Source: Hyphococcus sp. (GTDB lineage: Bacteria; Pseudomonadota; Alphaproteobacteria; Caulobacterales; Parvularculaceae). From it: DNA of 64,000 nucleotides. The position numbers were made by a program, and so were the translations under genes. Below are positions 9,067-18,724 of the stretch, piece after piece (positions within the stretch are counted from its first letter, which is position 1; each line of letters starts with the position of its first letter). The stretch is from the NCBI GenBank assembly GCA_028289605.1, contig JANQON010000006.1, positions 62,001 to 126,000 of the forward strand, written 5' to 3'. The notes below the pieces were generated by a model. That model was not told the origin of the DNA and did no database searches. It was given only the letters and a program-made list of their open reading frames with translations.

Positions 9067-10758
9067 TCAGCGCATCTCGGCGGAGATAAAGTCCAGCACC
9101 ATTTCCGTCTGCTGAAAGAAGCAAAAACGACCCGCGTCAGGGATAAGCTTGAAAGGGATTCCGGCGGCCTTGCACACCGTTTCCAGTTCCTGATTGAAAG
9201 CCGGCATGGAATCGCGTCCCCGAACCGCCAGCAATGGCTTTTTGATCGACCGAAGTTTGGGATTCTGCAGCGGCTGAATTGACTTTCTAATATTCACCGC
9301 CAACACGGCCGGCGACACATCCACCAAATGCTTGACCGCGGTTAGAACAGATTCTTTGTGCCGGCTGCAAAATTCCCTGTCGACATCGCAGTCCAGGAAA
9401 AGCTTGCTGTAAAAATTGTATGGGCCGACAACTTTGACAAGGTTCTGGATCAACCGGATTCCAAACATCTGGTGACTGTCGTGCTTCGCGGCAATTTCCA
9501 GAAAACTCCGCAACCATCTCGGATTGAATTTCGACAGTTTGTCAAACTCCCCCGGGACAAAGTTCACCATGGCGAGCCCTTTGGCCTGCCGCGCGCTCTC
9601 CAGCAGATGGAGCCCGCCCGGCACGGCGGTATTCTGCGCAACGATGATGCACTCCTTGATCCCCAGCCGCTTGATGAGATTGGCGTAGAGCGTTGCGTCA
9701 TCGCTCAGGGAACTGGTTTGCGAAGACGATCCAAATCCCGGCCGAACCGGGCAACAAATGGCGTAACCGCTTGCTTCAATCTGGTCGATGAAAGCGCTCG
9801 GCGGCGGAAAACGGTTTTCCAGACTATGCAGATAGAACAACGTCGGCGCATCAAAGCTCGTGGACCCCTCATAGTCGATTTGAGCGGGAAACGGTTTCCT
9901 GAAAAACGCCGTTCGCGTGGCGCCGGGCGATTCATCGGCGGTGCGGTACCCGGTCGTCGGCGCTTGAGTAGGAATCTTGTATTCCAACAGTCTGAGCGTG
10001 GCGTTCAGAACACTGTTGGTTTTTGTTTTCTCAAGAATGTTGGCGATGTGTTTTCGCGCCGTCGCAACGGAGATCCGCTTTATCTTCGCAATCTCGGGAA
10101 CGGAAAGCCTCAACAAGATGAGTTCGATGATACCGATCTCCGCCGAGGTCAATGAAAACGCATTCGTGATGCGTTTCTTTTCTTCCGCGCTCAGTGCAAG
10201 GCACTGGAATACAAACAGGTAAAGATGGCGCTTTTTGGATTCGGACCAAACCTGGTAAAGATCCGCGGAATAGCGATTGCCGCCGTCGAACTGCAGCGAC
10301 CATGTCTTCTTTAGCGCGTCATTGTGATCATGAAATCTCGTCTCTGAGTAGCCTTCAAAGTATTTTGACAGGTCCGAATTCCGCCTGAGCTTAAATAATT
10401 CGCGGGCGGAGTTTGTCAGCAGCAGGATTTTGTAGCTTTCGTCAGTGATGACGACGTATTCTGGAATATCAAGATCAATAGCCGCGGGATCTGTCGCCGG
10501 GATCGCTGCATCGCTGTGTGAACTCGACGCAACGGCGGACGAAAACTCCAGTATCCGCGAGAGGAGCTTCTTCGTCTCTTCCGCCTTGCCGTCCTTCGAC
10601 AACGACTTGTCGATGAGTTCCAGCGCCGGCTCGATCCTCCTGACATTGGACGACGCCGCAACGATTTCGAGCTTGAGGCTTTCCTCGCTGGGCAAGGTGC
10701 GTGCGCCGTGGTTATCTTCCTTTGACTTGGACAATGGCGAAGTCCGCCCCCTCCCCAA
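9067..10758 (-). CDS. LuxR-type regulator fused to a degenerate alpha/beta-hydrolase domain
   Basis: A 563-residue protein with three parts. Residues 95-190 look PAS-like (YVVITDESYKILLLTNSARELF). Residues 200-258 are a LuxR/GerE helix-turn-helix (FSLTSAEIGIIELILLRLSV, then SVATARKHIANIL). Residues 290-563 follow an alpha/beta-hydrolase fold. At the nucleophile elbow the protein reads VAQNTAVPG (373-381) instead of G-x-S-x-G, and where the catalytic His usually sits it reads DAGRFCFF (541-548); the acid D517 remains. It is therefore probably a ligand-binding or structural domain rather than an enzyme. The start is uncertain: the TTG at 10758 has no good ribosome site. There is no LuxI-type synthase in the window. 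Confidence 0.75.
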   Translation of the reverse strand: MGRGRTSPLSKSKEDNHGARTLPSEESLKLEIVAASSNVRRIEPALELIDKSLSKDGKAEETKKLLSRILEFSSAVASSSHSDAAIPATDPAAIDLDIPEYVVITDESYKILLLTNSARELFKLRRNSDLSKYFEGYSETRFHDHNDALKKTWSLQFDGGNRYSADLYQVWSESKKRHLYLFVFQCLALSAEEKKRITNAFSLTSAEIGIIELILLRLSVPEIAKIKRISVATARKHIANILEKTKTNSVLNATLRLLEYKIPTQAPTTGYRTADESPGATRTAFFRKPFPAQIDYEGSTSFDAPTLFYLHSLENRFPPPSAFIDQIEASGYAICCPVRPGFGSSSQTSSLSDDATLYANLIKRLGIKECIIVAQNTAVPGGLHLLESARQAKGLAMVNFVPGEFDKLSKFNPRWLRSFLEIAAKHDSHQMFGIRLIQNLVKVVGPYNFYSKLFLDCDVDREFCSRHKESVLTAVKHLVDVSPAVLAVNIRKSIQPLQNPKLRSIKKPLLAVRGRDSMPAFNQELETVCKAAGIPFKLIPDAGRFCFFQQTEMVLDFISAEMR

Positions 10759-10980
10759 GACGCCGTCGGGCGCTGATTAGCGCGATGACAGCGGTATAAA
10801 ACAGCGGCGAAAAATGTGCGTCGAACGCGCTGATTTGCCAAGCAAATTCGCTATGAACGCAAGTAGTTTCCGAACGCTGGCGGGCGCGAACGCGCACCCT
10901 TTTCCGCAGATACCAAAAATTTAGTATAGCTGACGGAAGACGGCCCACCTAGAGTTTTCGGATCGGTTTGTTTTGTGCGC

Positions 10981-11026
10981 CGAAAAAGGGGGCGCCGCAT
11001 TGTCATTCCCCCAATCAGTGCGGCGC
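10981..11026 (-). terminator. Probable intrinsic terminator of hemC
   Basis: An inverted repeat with 8-base arms (GCGCCGCA at 10992-10999, TGCGGCGC at 11019-11026). Read on the minus strand it is followed by CCCCCTTTTT, immediately beyond the hemC stop. The loop is long (19 bases), so the call is moderate. The rest of 10759-10980 holds no gene that I can support. Confidence 0.5.
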
Positions 11027-11042
11027 TTTCCCCTATCCTGAC

Positions 11043-12017
11043 TTACATCTGCGCCGCTGCGTCAATCAACGCCTTCGCGCCGCATTCCAAAAGCTTCAAA
11101 CCTGCTTCGCGCCCTACTTCGCGCGGTCGCGCCGCGTCGCCTTCGGTCGCGGCTTCCAACATGGTTTGACCATCGAGGCTGAGCGCCGCCACGCGCAGAT
11201 GCAAGGTTTCGCCGTCGAGCTGCGCCTGACCGGCGATGGGCGCATTGCAATGTCCGTTCAGTATCCAGAGCGCTTCGCGTTCCGCCAGCGCGCAGGCGCG
11301 CGTTTCGGCGTCGTCGATCGCGCTGAGCAATCGACGCGTGTCCCAATCCCGCTCTGCGCATTCAACAACGACAATTCCCTGGCCGATCGCCGGCAACATA
11401 TCTTCCGCGGCAAACTCATATGTAATCCGGTCCGCGAGCCCCAGCCGCTGCAACCCGCTTTTGGCCATGACAAGGCCGTCCGCCGGCCCGACCTCGCCGC
11501 CCTCAGGCAGTCGCTGTAAGACGCGTTCATCCAGTTTGCGAATCCGGGTGTCGGCGGCGCCGCGATAGTGAATGACCTCGCACGCGGGAAAGAGCCGCTT
11601 CAAATAGGCGACCCGGCGCACTGAGTTGGTGCCGATCTTGTATCCCTCGCCCTTGCGCGTCTGAAAATCAGAGAGCGCATGATCGCGGCGCAGGACCAGC
11701 GCGTCTTCGACAGCTTCGCGTTTCAGATACGCGCCGATAACCAGGTTCGGCGTTTCCTCATCTCCCGGAACATCCTTCAGGGAATGCATCGCCGCTTGCA
11801 GGGTCCCATCCCTGATCGCATCCCGGATCTCCCCGACAAAAGCGCCGCCCTTTCCGCCATGGCGCTCGAGTTTGGAGACCTGATCGACATCGCCGCGGGG
11901 CTTGAACTTCACCACGTCGCACGACGCGTCCGTCGCGGCGCTCAGTTGCGCAACGATTTCATTGGTTTGTGCGAGCGCCATGGCGCTTGATCGGGTTCCA
12001 ATTTTCACGGCGGGCAT
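11043..12017 (-). CDS. hemC: Hydroxymethylbilane synthase (porphobilinogen deaminase)
   Basis: Polymerises four porphobilinogens to hydroxymethylbilane in haem synthesis, in the cytoplasm. The 324-residue protein has IGTRSSAMALAQ at the N-terminus, HSLKDVP near 79-84, an IGTNSVRRVAYLKRLFP segment, and NGHCNAPIAG with C257, the residue that carries the dipyrromethane cofactor. It stands alone; the flanking symporter gene ends 121 bases upstream and is not a haem gene. Confidence 0.95.
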   Translation of the reverse strand: MPAVKIGTRSSAMALAQTNEIVAQLSAATDASCDVVKFKPRGDVDQVSKLERHGGKGGAFVGEIRDAIRDGTLQAAMHSLKDVPGDEETPNLVIGAYLKREAVEDALVLRRDHALSDFQTRKGEGYKIGTNSVRRVAYLKRLFPACEVIHYRGAADTRIRKLDERVLQRLPEGGEVGPADGLVMAKSGLQRLGLADRITYEFAAEDMLPAIGQGIVVVECAERDWDTRRLLSAIDDAETRACALAEREALWILNGHCNAPIAGQAQLDGETLHLRVAALSLDGQTMLEAATEGDAARPREVGREAGLKLLECGAKALIDAAAQM

Positions 12018-12137
12018 TTTATCCGGTTTGAGTGCTGTGGTTGCCGAACTGACTGAACGTCTCGCCGAAACGGGTCAAGCCCGTATCGACGTTTCCGGGC
12101 GCCGTCGGCGCCTGACCAAGACAGCCGGCGCATAGGC

Positions 12138-13586
12138 CTATTCCGCCGGCGCAGGATCGCCGCCGCCAATGGCCAGCGACGCGCGGTTCCCGAAAACCAG
12201 CCGATTGACAAGAAGCGACATGCCGACGCTGAAAATCAGGGTGAAAAACATCGCGTGAATGTAATGCACCGGCGTCCACTGAAAACTCAAAAACCAGTAC
12301 AGCGCGACGCCGCTGATGACGCCGACAATCGCCGCCTTCGCGTCCACATTCTTAAACGCCAGCCCGACAATGAATGCGGAAAGGATGGGCATCGACAAAA
12401 GACCGTAAAGCTGTTGCACAAAGTTGATGATGCTTTCCTGTGCGGCGAATATCGGCACCAGCGCAATCGCCATGATTGTCATGGCGATGGAGACAATACC
12501 ACTGAGGCGGCGCACGTTTTTTGTTTTCCCGACATACGCCTCATGCAGATCGCAGACGTAAAGCGCGGCGGACGCATTGAGAATGCTGTTGAACGTTGTC
12601 AGCACCGCGGCCGCAATACCGGCGGCGAACGCGCCTGCGAGCCAGGGCGGCAGCACCTCGCCAACGATGCGCCCATACGCGGCGTCGTTGATATCGCCGA
12701 ACAACTTATACGCAACGACGCCAGGCACCACGATGATGATCGGAACAATCAACAGGCGGATGCCGGCGGCGGCGATGACGCCTTTTTGGGCTTCCTTGAT
12801 GTTGGGCGCCGCCATGGCGCGCTGCGTGATGGTCTGATTGGTGCTCCAGTAAAACGTCTGAATAAAGATCATGCCGGTCAACAGCGTGTGCCAGGGGATT
12901 GGAGACTCACTATCGCCGATCAAGGTCAGTCGCTCCGGCGGGATCCCGCTGAAATCGAAGTCGATCGCCTGCAGCGACAGGAAGACGACCAACAGCGCCA
13001 GCGACAGCACCAGAACGCCGCTATAGGTGTCGGACACCGCCACCGCGCGCAGGCCGCCTAATATTGCATAGGCGGCGCCGACGATCGCGAATGCGACCGC
13101 CATGACCATGATGGGAACCTCAATATTGGCCATCGACTGCAGGAACAATGATCCGCCATAGAGGATCGCCGGCAGAAAGATGAAAATGTTGCCGAGCAGA
13201 AAGAGAACCGAAATCACCGCGCGGATATGTTTGTCGTTGTACTTTTTCTGGAGAAGCTCCGTCGTCGTCGTGCAGTCGTTGCGGTAGTAAATCGGCAGGA
13301 AAATGAAGGCGAGAATAAACAGCCCGCACACGGCTGCGAGCTCCCACCAGGCAAGCAACAGCATCTGGTTGCCGTTCATGCCCACGAGCTGGTCCGTGGA
13401 CAGATTGGTTAGCGTGATCGATCCGGCCACGAAGTACCAGGAAAGCCCGCCATTAGCGAGAAAGTAGTCATGGCCCGAACTGCGGTCGCCAGCCTCCGCC
13501 TTGCGGCACTGCAGATAGGTGAGAAAACCGATCAGCGCCGTGATCACGATGAAAATCGTCGCCTGGGCGGGATTGGGCACGAACAT
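12138..13586 (-). CDS. Sodium:solute symporter (SSS family), probably for a sugar
   Basis: A 482-residue polytopic protein of about 13-14 membrane segments. It has SSS-family features: the N-terminal stretch SGHDYFLANGGLSWYFVAGS, GGLRAVAVSDTYSGVL in the middle, and FYWSTNQTITQRAMAAPNIKEAQKG, a pattern typical of SglT-like sugar symporters. A strong ribosome site (GAGGAGGAAT) precedes the ATG at 13586. The GH42 beta-galactosidase gene lies upstream on the same strand, 95 bases away, so a galactoside or galactose is the likely substrate. That substrate is inferred from the neighbour. Confidence 0.85.
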   Translation of the reverse strand: MFVPNPAQATIFIVITALIGFLTYLQCRKAEAGDRSSGHDYFLANGGLSWYFVAGSITLTNLSTDQLVGMNGNQMLLLAWWELAAVCGLFILAFIFLPIYYRNDCTTTTELLQKKYNDKHIRAVISVLFLLGNIFIFLPAILYGGSLFLQSMANIEVPIMVMAVAFAIVGAAYAILGGLRAVAVSDTYSGVLVLSLALLVVFLSLQAIDFDFSGIPPERLTLIGDSESPIPWHTLLTGMIFIQTFYWSTNQTITQRAMAAPNIKEAQKGVIAAAGIRLLIVPIIIVVPGVVAYKLFGDINDAAYGRIVGEVLPPWLAGAFAAGIAAAVLTTFNSILNASAALYVCDLHEAYVGKTKNVRRLSGIVSIAMTIMAIALVPIFAAQESIINFVQQLYGLLSMPILSAFIVGLAFKNVDAKAAIVGVISGVALYWFLSFQWTPVHYIHAMFFTLIFSVGMSLLVNRLVFGNRASLAIGGGDPAPAE

Positions 13587-13681
13587 TCCTCCTCAGTGGC
13601 TGGATACTTTTTCGACCGTTTTTGTCTTTTTGAAAAGCGCCTGTGACAGTCACCGTCGACGCATAAGGGTGCAAGACTTTT

Positions 13682-15640
13682 TCATTTCCATACAGTGACG
13701 CTCGACGGCGGCATCGCCGGCGCCCCGATGAGTATGTCAGCGCGCCCGATGCCGGTTGCGTCCGGAAGCGTCGCATCATGTGCGCCATAGTTGAAAGCAA
13801 AGGTCAGCGCACCGCGCCGACGCAGCCTGAGCTCGTCCGGCAAACGCATATGCCCGACGCCGGCGGCGTCCAGCGCTTTGGTCAATATCCTGATGAGAAA
13901 GTCATCGTCCGGAACAGTTGTCAGTAACCAGGCCCGGTCATTGCGATAAACGAGCCCGGTATGGTCATGGGTTGCGGCGAGCGGCGACAATTCTGTCTCG
14001 GCATGATCAAGCCATACGCCGCAGGAAACGCCCAGCCCGTCAAAGACGCCCGCCTCGACATGCTGCGCGGAAAGGCTTTCTGATCTTGCGATCGTGACGG
14101 GCAAAAAGCGTTGCAGCGGCCCCGGCGCCAATGTCGGCGGGATCTGAAAGGACGCCGTTTTTGAACCGCTGCGCGGGCCGAACAAGAGCTGCGCATCGGT
14201 CGTCGTCAACGCCGCCATCGCCGCATCATCGACATGAAACAGCGACGGCGCCGCAACCAGCGAATACTGCGAAAGATCGGCGCCCGGCCGCACGATATCG
14301 ACATCGACGCCGAGGCGCCTGAACGCGGAATACCAGTGATAGAAAAGCGCCGGATAATACCAGCCGGACCCCTGCGGCTGAATCTCCGACATCCACAGCG
14401 TTTCATAGCTGAAGATCATGGCGGCTTTCGCGTGCTCGGTCTCCGCCGGCGCGGCCTCAAGTCGGGACAGGTCGTCCGCCGCCTGACGGACTTCGCCGAA
14501 TCCGGTTGCGGGCTGATCATCGGGGCGCAACAGGCCCGCGTGCATTTGCTCCTGGGCGAACGGGGCCTGACGCCATCTGAAATAGCTGACGAGTTCGGCT
14601 CCGTGCGCCGCCGCTTCAAGCGTCCATAACCGCACCATGCCCGGCAGCGGCGCCGGATTGTTCCTGGCCCAGTTTACAGGTCCCGGCTGCTGTTCGAGGA
14701 CGCCCCAGCGTCCCCTTCCGCATCCGCGATACAGATCGTGATGAAAACCGGCGAAATCGGGATGGCCCTGCCGCATAAACAGCGCCTTCTCAGAATCCGG
14801 GAAATCGCCAATGTCGAGAAAACCGAGCGGATAGCTGTCCCATCCGGCCACATCGATGTCCTCGCCCACATCGAAATGATCGAACTCGAAGTAGAATCCC
14901 ATGAAGTTGTGATAGATGTCCCGACCCGGCGACTCGGTTCGCAAAATCTCCGTTTGCAGACGATTAAACGAAACGACCTGGTCGGACGAAAACCGGCAAA
15001 AATCGAGAACATGTGACGGATTCGGTTCCGTGACCGTTAGATTTGGCAGGTCGATTTCATCGAATGACCGATAGTCCTGAGACCAGAAAACGGCCCCCCA
15101 CGCCTCGTTCAACGCCGCGATTTCGCCGTAACGGTCTTCAAGCCAGGTGTGAAACGCAGCCTGCGCCGCCGGCGAATAGCTTCGCACCGTGTCGTGACAG
15201 CCATATTCATTGTCGGTCTGCCAGGCGACAACGGCGTCATGGCCGCCGTAACGGCGCGCCATCGCCGTGACAATCCGCTTTGACTGCTCGCGATAAACCT
15301 CGGACGAAAAACAGTAATGACGCCGGGAGCCGAACCGTCTCGGACGCCCCTCCGCATCACAGGCCAGGATCTCCGGATGAGCGTCAATCAGCCATTTTGG
15401 CGGCGTCGCCGTCGGCGTGCCGAGAATGACTTTGAGGCCAGCTTCAGAAAGCGCTTCAATCGCCTCGTCGCACCAATCCCAGGTGAAGGCGCCCGGCGAC
15501 GGTTCGAACCTCGACCATGCGAATTCGCCGATGCGAACGCACGACAGTCCAAGATCAGCCATGCGAAGGGCGTCTTCACGCCAGAGGCTGCGGTCCCAAT
15601 GCTCAGGATAGTAACAAACGCCGAGTTTGGTTGGGTTCAT
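13682..15640 (-). CDS. GH42 beta-galactosidase
   Basis: Hydrolyses terminal beta-galactosides. The 652-residue protein starts [10 protein letters not shown] and has the GH42 layout: a TIM barrel of about 390 residues, a Rossmann-like trimerisation domain, and a small C-terminal beta domain. The acid/base is E145 in QTDNEYGC and the probable nucleophile is E316 in [11 protein letters not shown]; both are present. No signal peptide, so it acts in the cytoplasm on sugars taken up, probably by the adjacent symporter. No LacI-type regulator is adjacent. Confidence 0.92.
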   Translation of the reverse strand: MNPTKLGVCYYPEHWDRSLWREDALRMADLGLSCVRIGEFAWSRFEPSPGAFTWDWCDEAIEALSEAGLKVILGTPTATPPKWLIDAHPEILACDAEGRPRRFGSRRHYCFSSEVYREQSKRIVTAMARRYGGHDAVVAWQTDNEYGCHDTVRSYSPAAQAAFHTWLEDRYGEIAALNEAWGAVFWSQDYRSFDEIDLPNLTVTEPNPSHVLDFCRFSSDQVVSFNRLQTEILRTESPGRDIYHNFMGFYFEFDHFDVGEDIDVAGWDSYPLGFLDIGDFPDSEKALFMRQGHPDFAGFHHDLYRGCGRGRWGVLEQQPGPVNWARNNPAPLPGMVRLWTLEAAAHGAELVSYFRWRQAPFAQEQMHAGLLRPDDQPATGFGEVRQAADDLSRLEAAPAETEHAKAAMIFSYETLWMSEIQPQGSGWYYPALFYHWYSAFRRLGVDVDIVRPGADLSQYSLVAAPSLFHVDDAAMAALTTTDAQLLFGPRSGSKTASFQIPPTLAPGPLQRFLPVTIARSESLSAQHVEAGVFDGLGVSCGVWLDHAETELSPLAATHDHTGLVYRNDRAWLLTTVPDDDFLIRILTKALDAAGVGHMRLPDELRLRRRGALTFAFNYGAHDATLPDATGIGRADILIGAPAMPPSSVTVWK

Positions 15641-15736
15641 CGTTCGGACCGCCGCTCAGTCTGCTTATGATTCAAAAGGTCAGATCGGCAACGCTACGCT
15701 ATTGTCGCCCGAATGACGATAGCGGCGGCGGCGGGG

Positions 15737-15757
15737 GCGGCCCCGGTGCAGGGCCGC
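15737..15757 (-). terminator. GC-rich hairpin after the small membrane peptide gene
   Basis: Seven-base arms (GCGGCCC and GGGCCGC) around a 7-base loop, five bases past the stop of the 32-residue peptide gene. There is no U-tract on the minus strand, so it may be a processing or rho-assisted end rather than an intrinsic terminator. Confidence 0.35.
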
Positions 15758-15762
15758 TTTGA

Positions 15763-15861
15763 TTACGCGATCAACGGCGCGCCGAGCAGCGCCTGGCTGG
15801 CGCAAAGCACGACGCCGATCATCACCAGCCCGGCGGCCGCGAGTTCGACAATACGTTCCAT
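15763..15861 (-). CDS. Small single-pass membrane peptide (32 residues)
   Basis: The peptide begins MERIVELAAAGLVMIGVVL and ends QALLGAPLIA: an acidic/basic start followed by a single hydrophobic helix. A very strong ribosome site, AAGGAG, lies about nine bases before the ATG at 15861, and a GC hairpin follows the stop. Both point to a real gene. It is divergent from the GAF histidine kinase gene and lies upstream of the beta-galactosidase gene on the same strand. I know no family for it. It could be a small regulator or a structural membrane peptide. Confidence 0.6.
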   Translation of the reverse strand: MERIVELAAAGLVMIGVVLCASQALLGAPLIA

Positions 15862-16052
15862 TTTTGGCTTCTCCTTTTCTTTTTTGTTTTGTCTTCTCCC
15901 CGAACGATATTGTCCGGGGGACGGGATGTAGGCATGGTCGTTTTGATCTTCGCCTTGCGATCGGCCCATCCCGGTGCTGCAATTTGGCGAGATATCCCCT
16001 AACTTTCGACAGGCGGCGCAAGGCGCTGAGGGATAGTGGCGCAGGAACGCTC

Positions 16053-17198
16053 ATGGACAAGAATCGTATTCCCATGAATGACCAGGATCATCTGCGCGAG
16101 ATGATTGAGGTGATCTCGGGCGAACTTGAACTACGCCCTCTGCTCACCGTGATTGTCCAAAAGGCATGCGAACTGTTGCGCGCCGATCGTGGTTCAATCG
16201 GACTGGTCGATGCGCGGCGCGATGTTGTCCGTATCGAGGCCGTTTACAAAATGCCGCCTGAAGAACTCGGCTCCACCTCTCGCCCGGGCCAGGGCCTCGC
16301 CGGCGCAGTCTATCGCGACTGCAAGCCGGTGCTGGTTGATCGCTATGGAGACGTACCGTTGCGGTCTTTGGATTCAATGGATGACGACAGCGTCGTCGGC
16401 ATGCCGATCATGTGGCGCGGGGAGATCATCGGCACATTTGGAATCGGCGCTGCACCGCCGAAGCGGTTCGGCGACAACGACCTTATCCGGCTGGAGGTTT
16501 TCGCGCGTCACGCCGCCATCGCCATCCACAACGCCCGCTCCTATGAGCGCGAGAAAAGATACGCCGCGCTGAAAGAACGGCAGCGGCTCGCTAGAGACCT
16601 CCATGATAATGTCAGCCAGCTGATTTTCTCCATGTCGCTGGTCGCACAATCCGTCGGCGCAGGGTTCGCAAAGAGCCCTGACGAAGGAGAGGCCCGAATC
16701 GCAAGACTTCTTGACATCTGCGGCCTCGCCCAGACGGAAATGAAGGCGTTGCTTGCCGAGTTGAGAAGTCCGGGCGACGACGATGCAGGGCCAATGGCCG
16801 CCTTCGCCCGCAAAGCCGGCCTGGCGGCGGCGCTGCGCCGTCACGCGGGACTGGTCGCGCCGGACGGGGCGCGGGTGGAAATCAACGCCAGCGAAAACGA
16901 CCTGCTCAGCCCGGGACACCGTGAAATCCTGCTGCGCATTGCTCAAGAAGCGATGGCCAACGCATTCCGCCACGGCTGCGCCGAAACTGTTGCGTTTACT
17001 CTTACGGAAGCGCCGAAACAGGTGCGTTTCTCCATTTGCGACGACGGCGCCGGGCTTGAAGCGGCTTCGCAGGGCGGCGCCGGCCATATGGGGCTCGCAA
17101 CCATGCGATCCCGGGCCGAAGGCGTCGGCGGCGCGATTACGGTCAAAAACCGTCCAAGCGGCGGCGTATGCGTTGAGGTCGTTCTCCCAGTGGCGTAA
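16053..17198 (+). CDS. GAF-domain sensor histidine kinase (NarX/LiaS-like, HisKA_3)
   Basis: A 381-residue kinase. Residues about 25-165 form a GAF domain (LLTVIVQKACELLRADRGSI, then GQGLAGAVY). Then comes the HisKA_3 box ERQRLARDLHDNVSQ with phosphoacceptor H184, and a C-terminal HATPase with ILLRIAQEAMANAFRHG and DDGAGL. It has no membrane segment, so it senses a cytoplasmic signal, perhaps a small molecule or redox state bound to the GAF domain. I chose the ATG at 16053, preceded by AGGA; the frame is open upstream to 15759 but that part overlaps the small peptide gene. The NarL-type regulator follows 24 bases later. Confidence 0.9.
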   Translation: MDKNRIPMNDQDHLREMIEVISGELELRPLLTVIVQKACELLRADRGSIGLVDARRDVVRIEAVYKMPPEELGSTSRPGQGLAGAVYRDCKPVLVDRYGDVPLRSLDSMDDDSVVGMPIMWRGEIIGTFGIGAAPPKRFGDNDLIRLEVFARHAAIAIHNARSYEREKRYAALKERQRLARDLHDNVSQLIFSMSLVAQSVGAGFAKSPDEGEARIARLLDICGLAQTEMKALLAELRSPGDDDAGPMAAFARKAGLAAALRRHAGLVAPDGARVEINASENDLLSPGHREILLRIAQEAMANAFRHGCAETVAFTLTEAPKQVRFSICDDGAGLEAASQGGAGHMGLATMRSRAEGVGGAITVKNRPSGGVCVEVVLPVA

Positions 17199-17222
17199 AC
17201 TTGGACCCGGGAGAGAGAGGGC

Positions 17223-17879
17223 ATGGCCCATCGAGTCGTGAAACCGCAGGCCGTTCGGCTGGTGATTGCGGACGATCACGCGATCGTCCGAGAGGGTTTG
17301 CGCACGCTGCTTGGCGACGAAGACGACGTTGCGATCATCGGCGAGGCCGATAACGGCGAAGACGCGGTGAACCTGGTTGCGCGCGACTCGCCCGACGTCG
17401 TGCTCATGGATATCGCCATGCCCGGTCTCGACGGCATCGCCGCTGCTGACCGGATCCGAAAAGCGGACCTGCCGACAAAAGTCATTCTGCTTACAAGCAC
17501 GATCGGCGACGATTTGCGTCTACAGGAAGCCTTGGACGCGGGGATCATGGGATACCTGTTGAAGGACGTGCAAAAAGAAGAGCTGCTGTCGTCCATCAAG
17601 AGCGCGCATAGCGGGGCGCCGGTGTTTCATCCCAGCATCCAGAAAATGCTGTTGCGGCGCGCAACCGGGGAACGATTGCCTCACGAAGACTTAACGCCGC
17701 GCGAGCTCGACATCCTGAAGGAAATTGCGCGCGGCAAATCGAACAAGGCGATCGCATTTGATCTCGGCCTGACCGAAGGAACCGTCAAAGGGTATGTCAG
17801 CGTTGTTCTGTCTAAGCTGGGCGTTAGCGACCGGACGCAGGCGGCGCTCTACGCCGTCAAGCACGGCCTCGGCGCATAA
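17223..17879 (+). CDS. NarL/FixJ-type response regulator
   Basis: A 218-residue two-domain regulator. The receiver domain has D17-D18 and phosphoacceptor D63 (VVLMDIAMPG), with LLKD carrying the conserved Lys. The C-terminal LuxR-type helix-turn-helix runs LTPRELDILKEIARGKSNKA, then GLTEGTVKGYVSVVLSKLGV. It is almost certainly the partner of the GAF kinase upstream. A GGGAGAGAGGG tract lies just before the ATG. Targets cannot be read from sequence; the membrane gene pair that converges on it is a candidate by position only. Confidence 0.92.
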   Translation: MAHRVVKPQAVRLVIADDHAIVREGLRTLLGDEDDVAIIGEADNGEDAVNLVARDSPDVVLMDIAMPGLDGIAAADRIRKADLPTKVILLTSTIGDDLRLQEALDAGIMGYLLKDVQKEELLSSIKSAHSGAPVFHPSIQKMLLRRATGERLPHEDLTPRELDILKEIARGKSNKAIAFDLGLTEGTVKGYVSVVLSKLGVSDRTQAALYAVKHGLGA

Positions 17880-17899
17880 CCTCGTTGCATTGCAGAATG

Positions 17900-18724
17900 T
17901 CAGGCGGGCCAGAACGGCTGACCGGACAAGGCTTGCACGAACAACGCCACCGCCTGCGCGCCCTGAAGCAAGGCGGCGACCCACACGATAATGACGGACG
18001 GCCCGCCCGCGCGGTCCGAAAGCCAGCCGATCAGCGGCAGCGTCTGCATCATATGAAGACTGACGAAATGTGCAGGCCTGAGATCGCCGACCTCGCGCGA
18101 CCAGCCGAACAACGGCACGACCGCGCCGCCTTCAGGATGGACGCCGACCCACCGCGACGCATTGGAGGACATGTAGCCCGACATCACGAGCGTCAGGACC
18201 CCGCCGAGGATTAGGCCAGCCGCGGCGCCCGTTTTCAGACCGGCGGACGCTTCGCTCCTGCGCCAGATCTGTACGCCCAGCACGATCGCGACGAGCACCA
18301 GCAACAACGCGCCGACGCCCATCGCCGCATAAAGGGCCGCCTCAAGACCGGTATCGTAATTGAAATGGGACCGTCGCCCGCGCGCCGCCTGGATGACGAT
18401 GTAAACGGTCTCCAGCACCAGCGCGCCAATGGCCAGATATGTTGTGATCGAGAGGCTGGGGCCCGTTCGAAAGTTGCGCGGCAGTGTCTGTGCGAGAACG
18501 GCGAGCGTCATAAAGTGCACGAACAGCGATACCGCAAACTTCTGCGGCTTGGTCCAGACATTGGCGCCTTCAAGAACCCGATCGTCAATGAACCAGCCGG
18601 GGGTCAACACGACAAACAGCGCGATCATCGAAAACGCGCCGGCAAGCATCGCGCGCGTCACCTGGTCGTCGTCCATGCCCGGGAACGCGGGAGCGTGGGT
18701 CCGCTGTCGGTCGAGAAAGCTCAT
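17900..18724 (-). CDS. Polytopic membrane protein of unknown function, partner of the ABA4-like protein
   Basis: A 274-residue protein with about seven hydrophobic segments. It contains distinctive polar motifs: NVWTKPQKFAVSLFVHF, RGRRSHFNYDTG, and DLRPAHFVSLHMMQTLPL. These carry several His and Asn residues within or beside membrane helices, which could bind a metal, haem or quinone; that is inference. The start ATG at 18724 overlaps the stop of the ABA4-like gene (ATGA), so the two are translationally coupled. Long upstream extension to 18910 is possible in frame but would run through the neighbour. I do not recognise a named family. Confidence 0.7.
   Translation of the reverse strand: MSFLDRQRTHAPAFPGMDDDQVTRAMLAGAFSMIALFVVLTPGWFIDDRVLEGANVWTKPQKFAVSLFVHFMTLAVLAQTLPRNFRTGPSLSITTYLAIGALVLETVYIVIQAARGRRSHFNYDTGLEAALYAAMGVGALLLVLVAIVLGVQIWRRSEASAGLKTGAAAGLILGGVLTLVMSGYMSSNASRWVGVHPEGGAVVPLFGWSREVGDLRPAHFVSLHMMQTLPLIGWLSDRAGGPSVIIVWVAALLQGAQAVALFVQALSGQPFWPA

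Noticed and set aside
13641-13665. GTGACAGTCAC dyad between the symporter and beta-galactosidase genes, as an operator
   Set aside because: The dyad is short, lies just past the end of the beta-galactosidase gene, and no regulator gene is adjacent; too weak to call.
15759-16052. A 98-residue N-terminal extension of the GAF kinase
   Set aside because: It overlaps the small peptide gene on the other strand, is Arg-rich, and the ATG at 16053 has a ribosome site.
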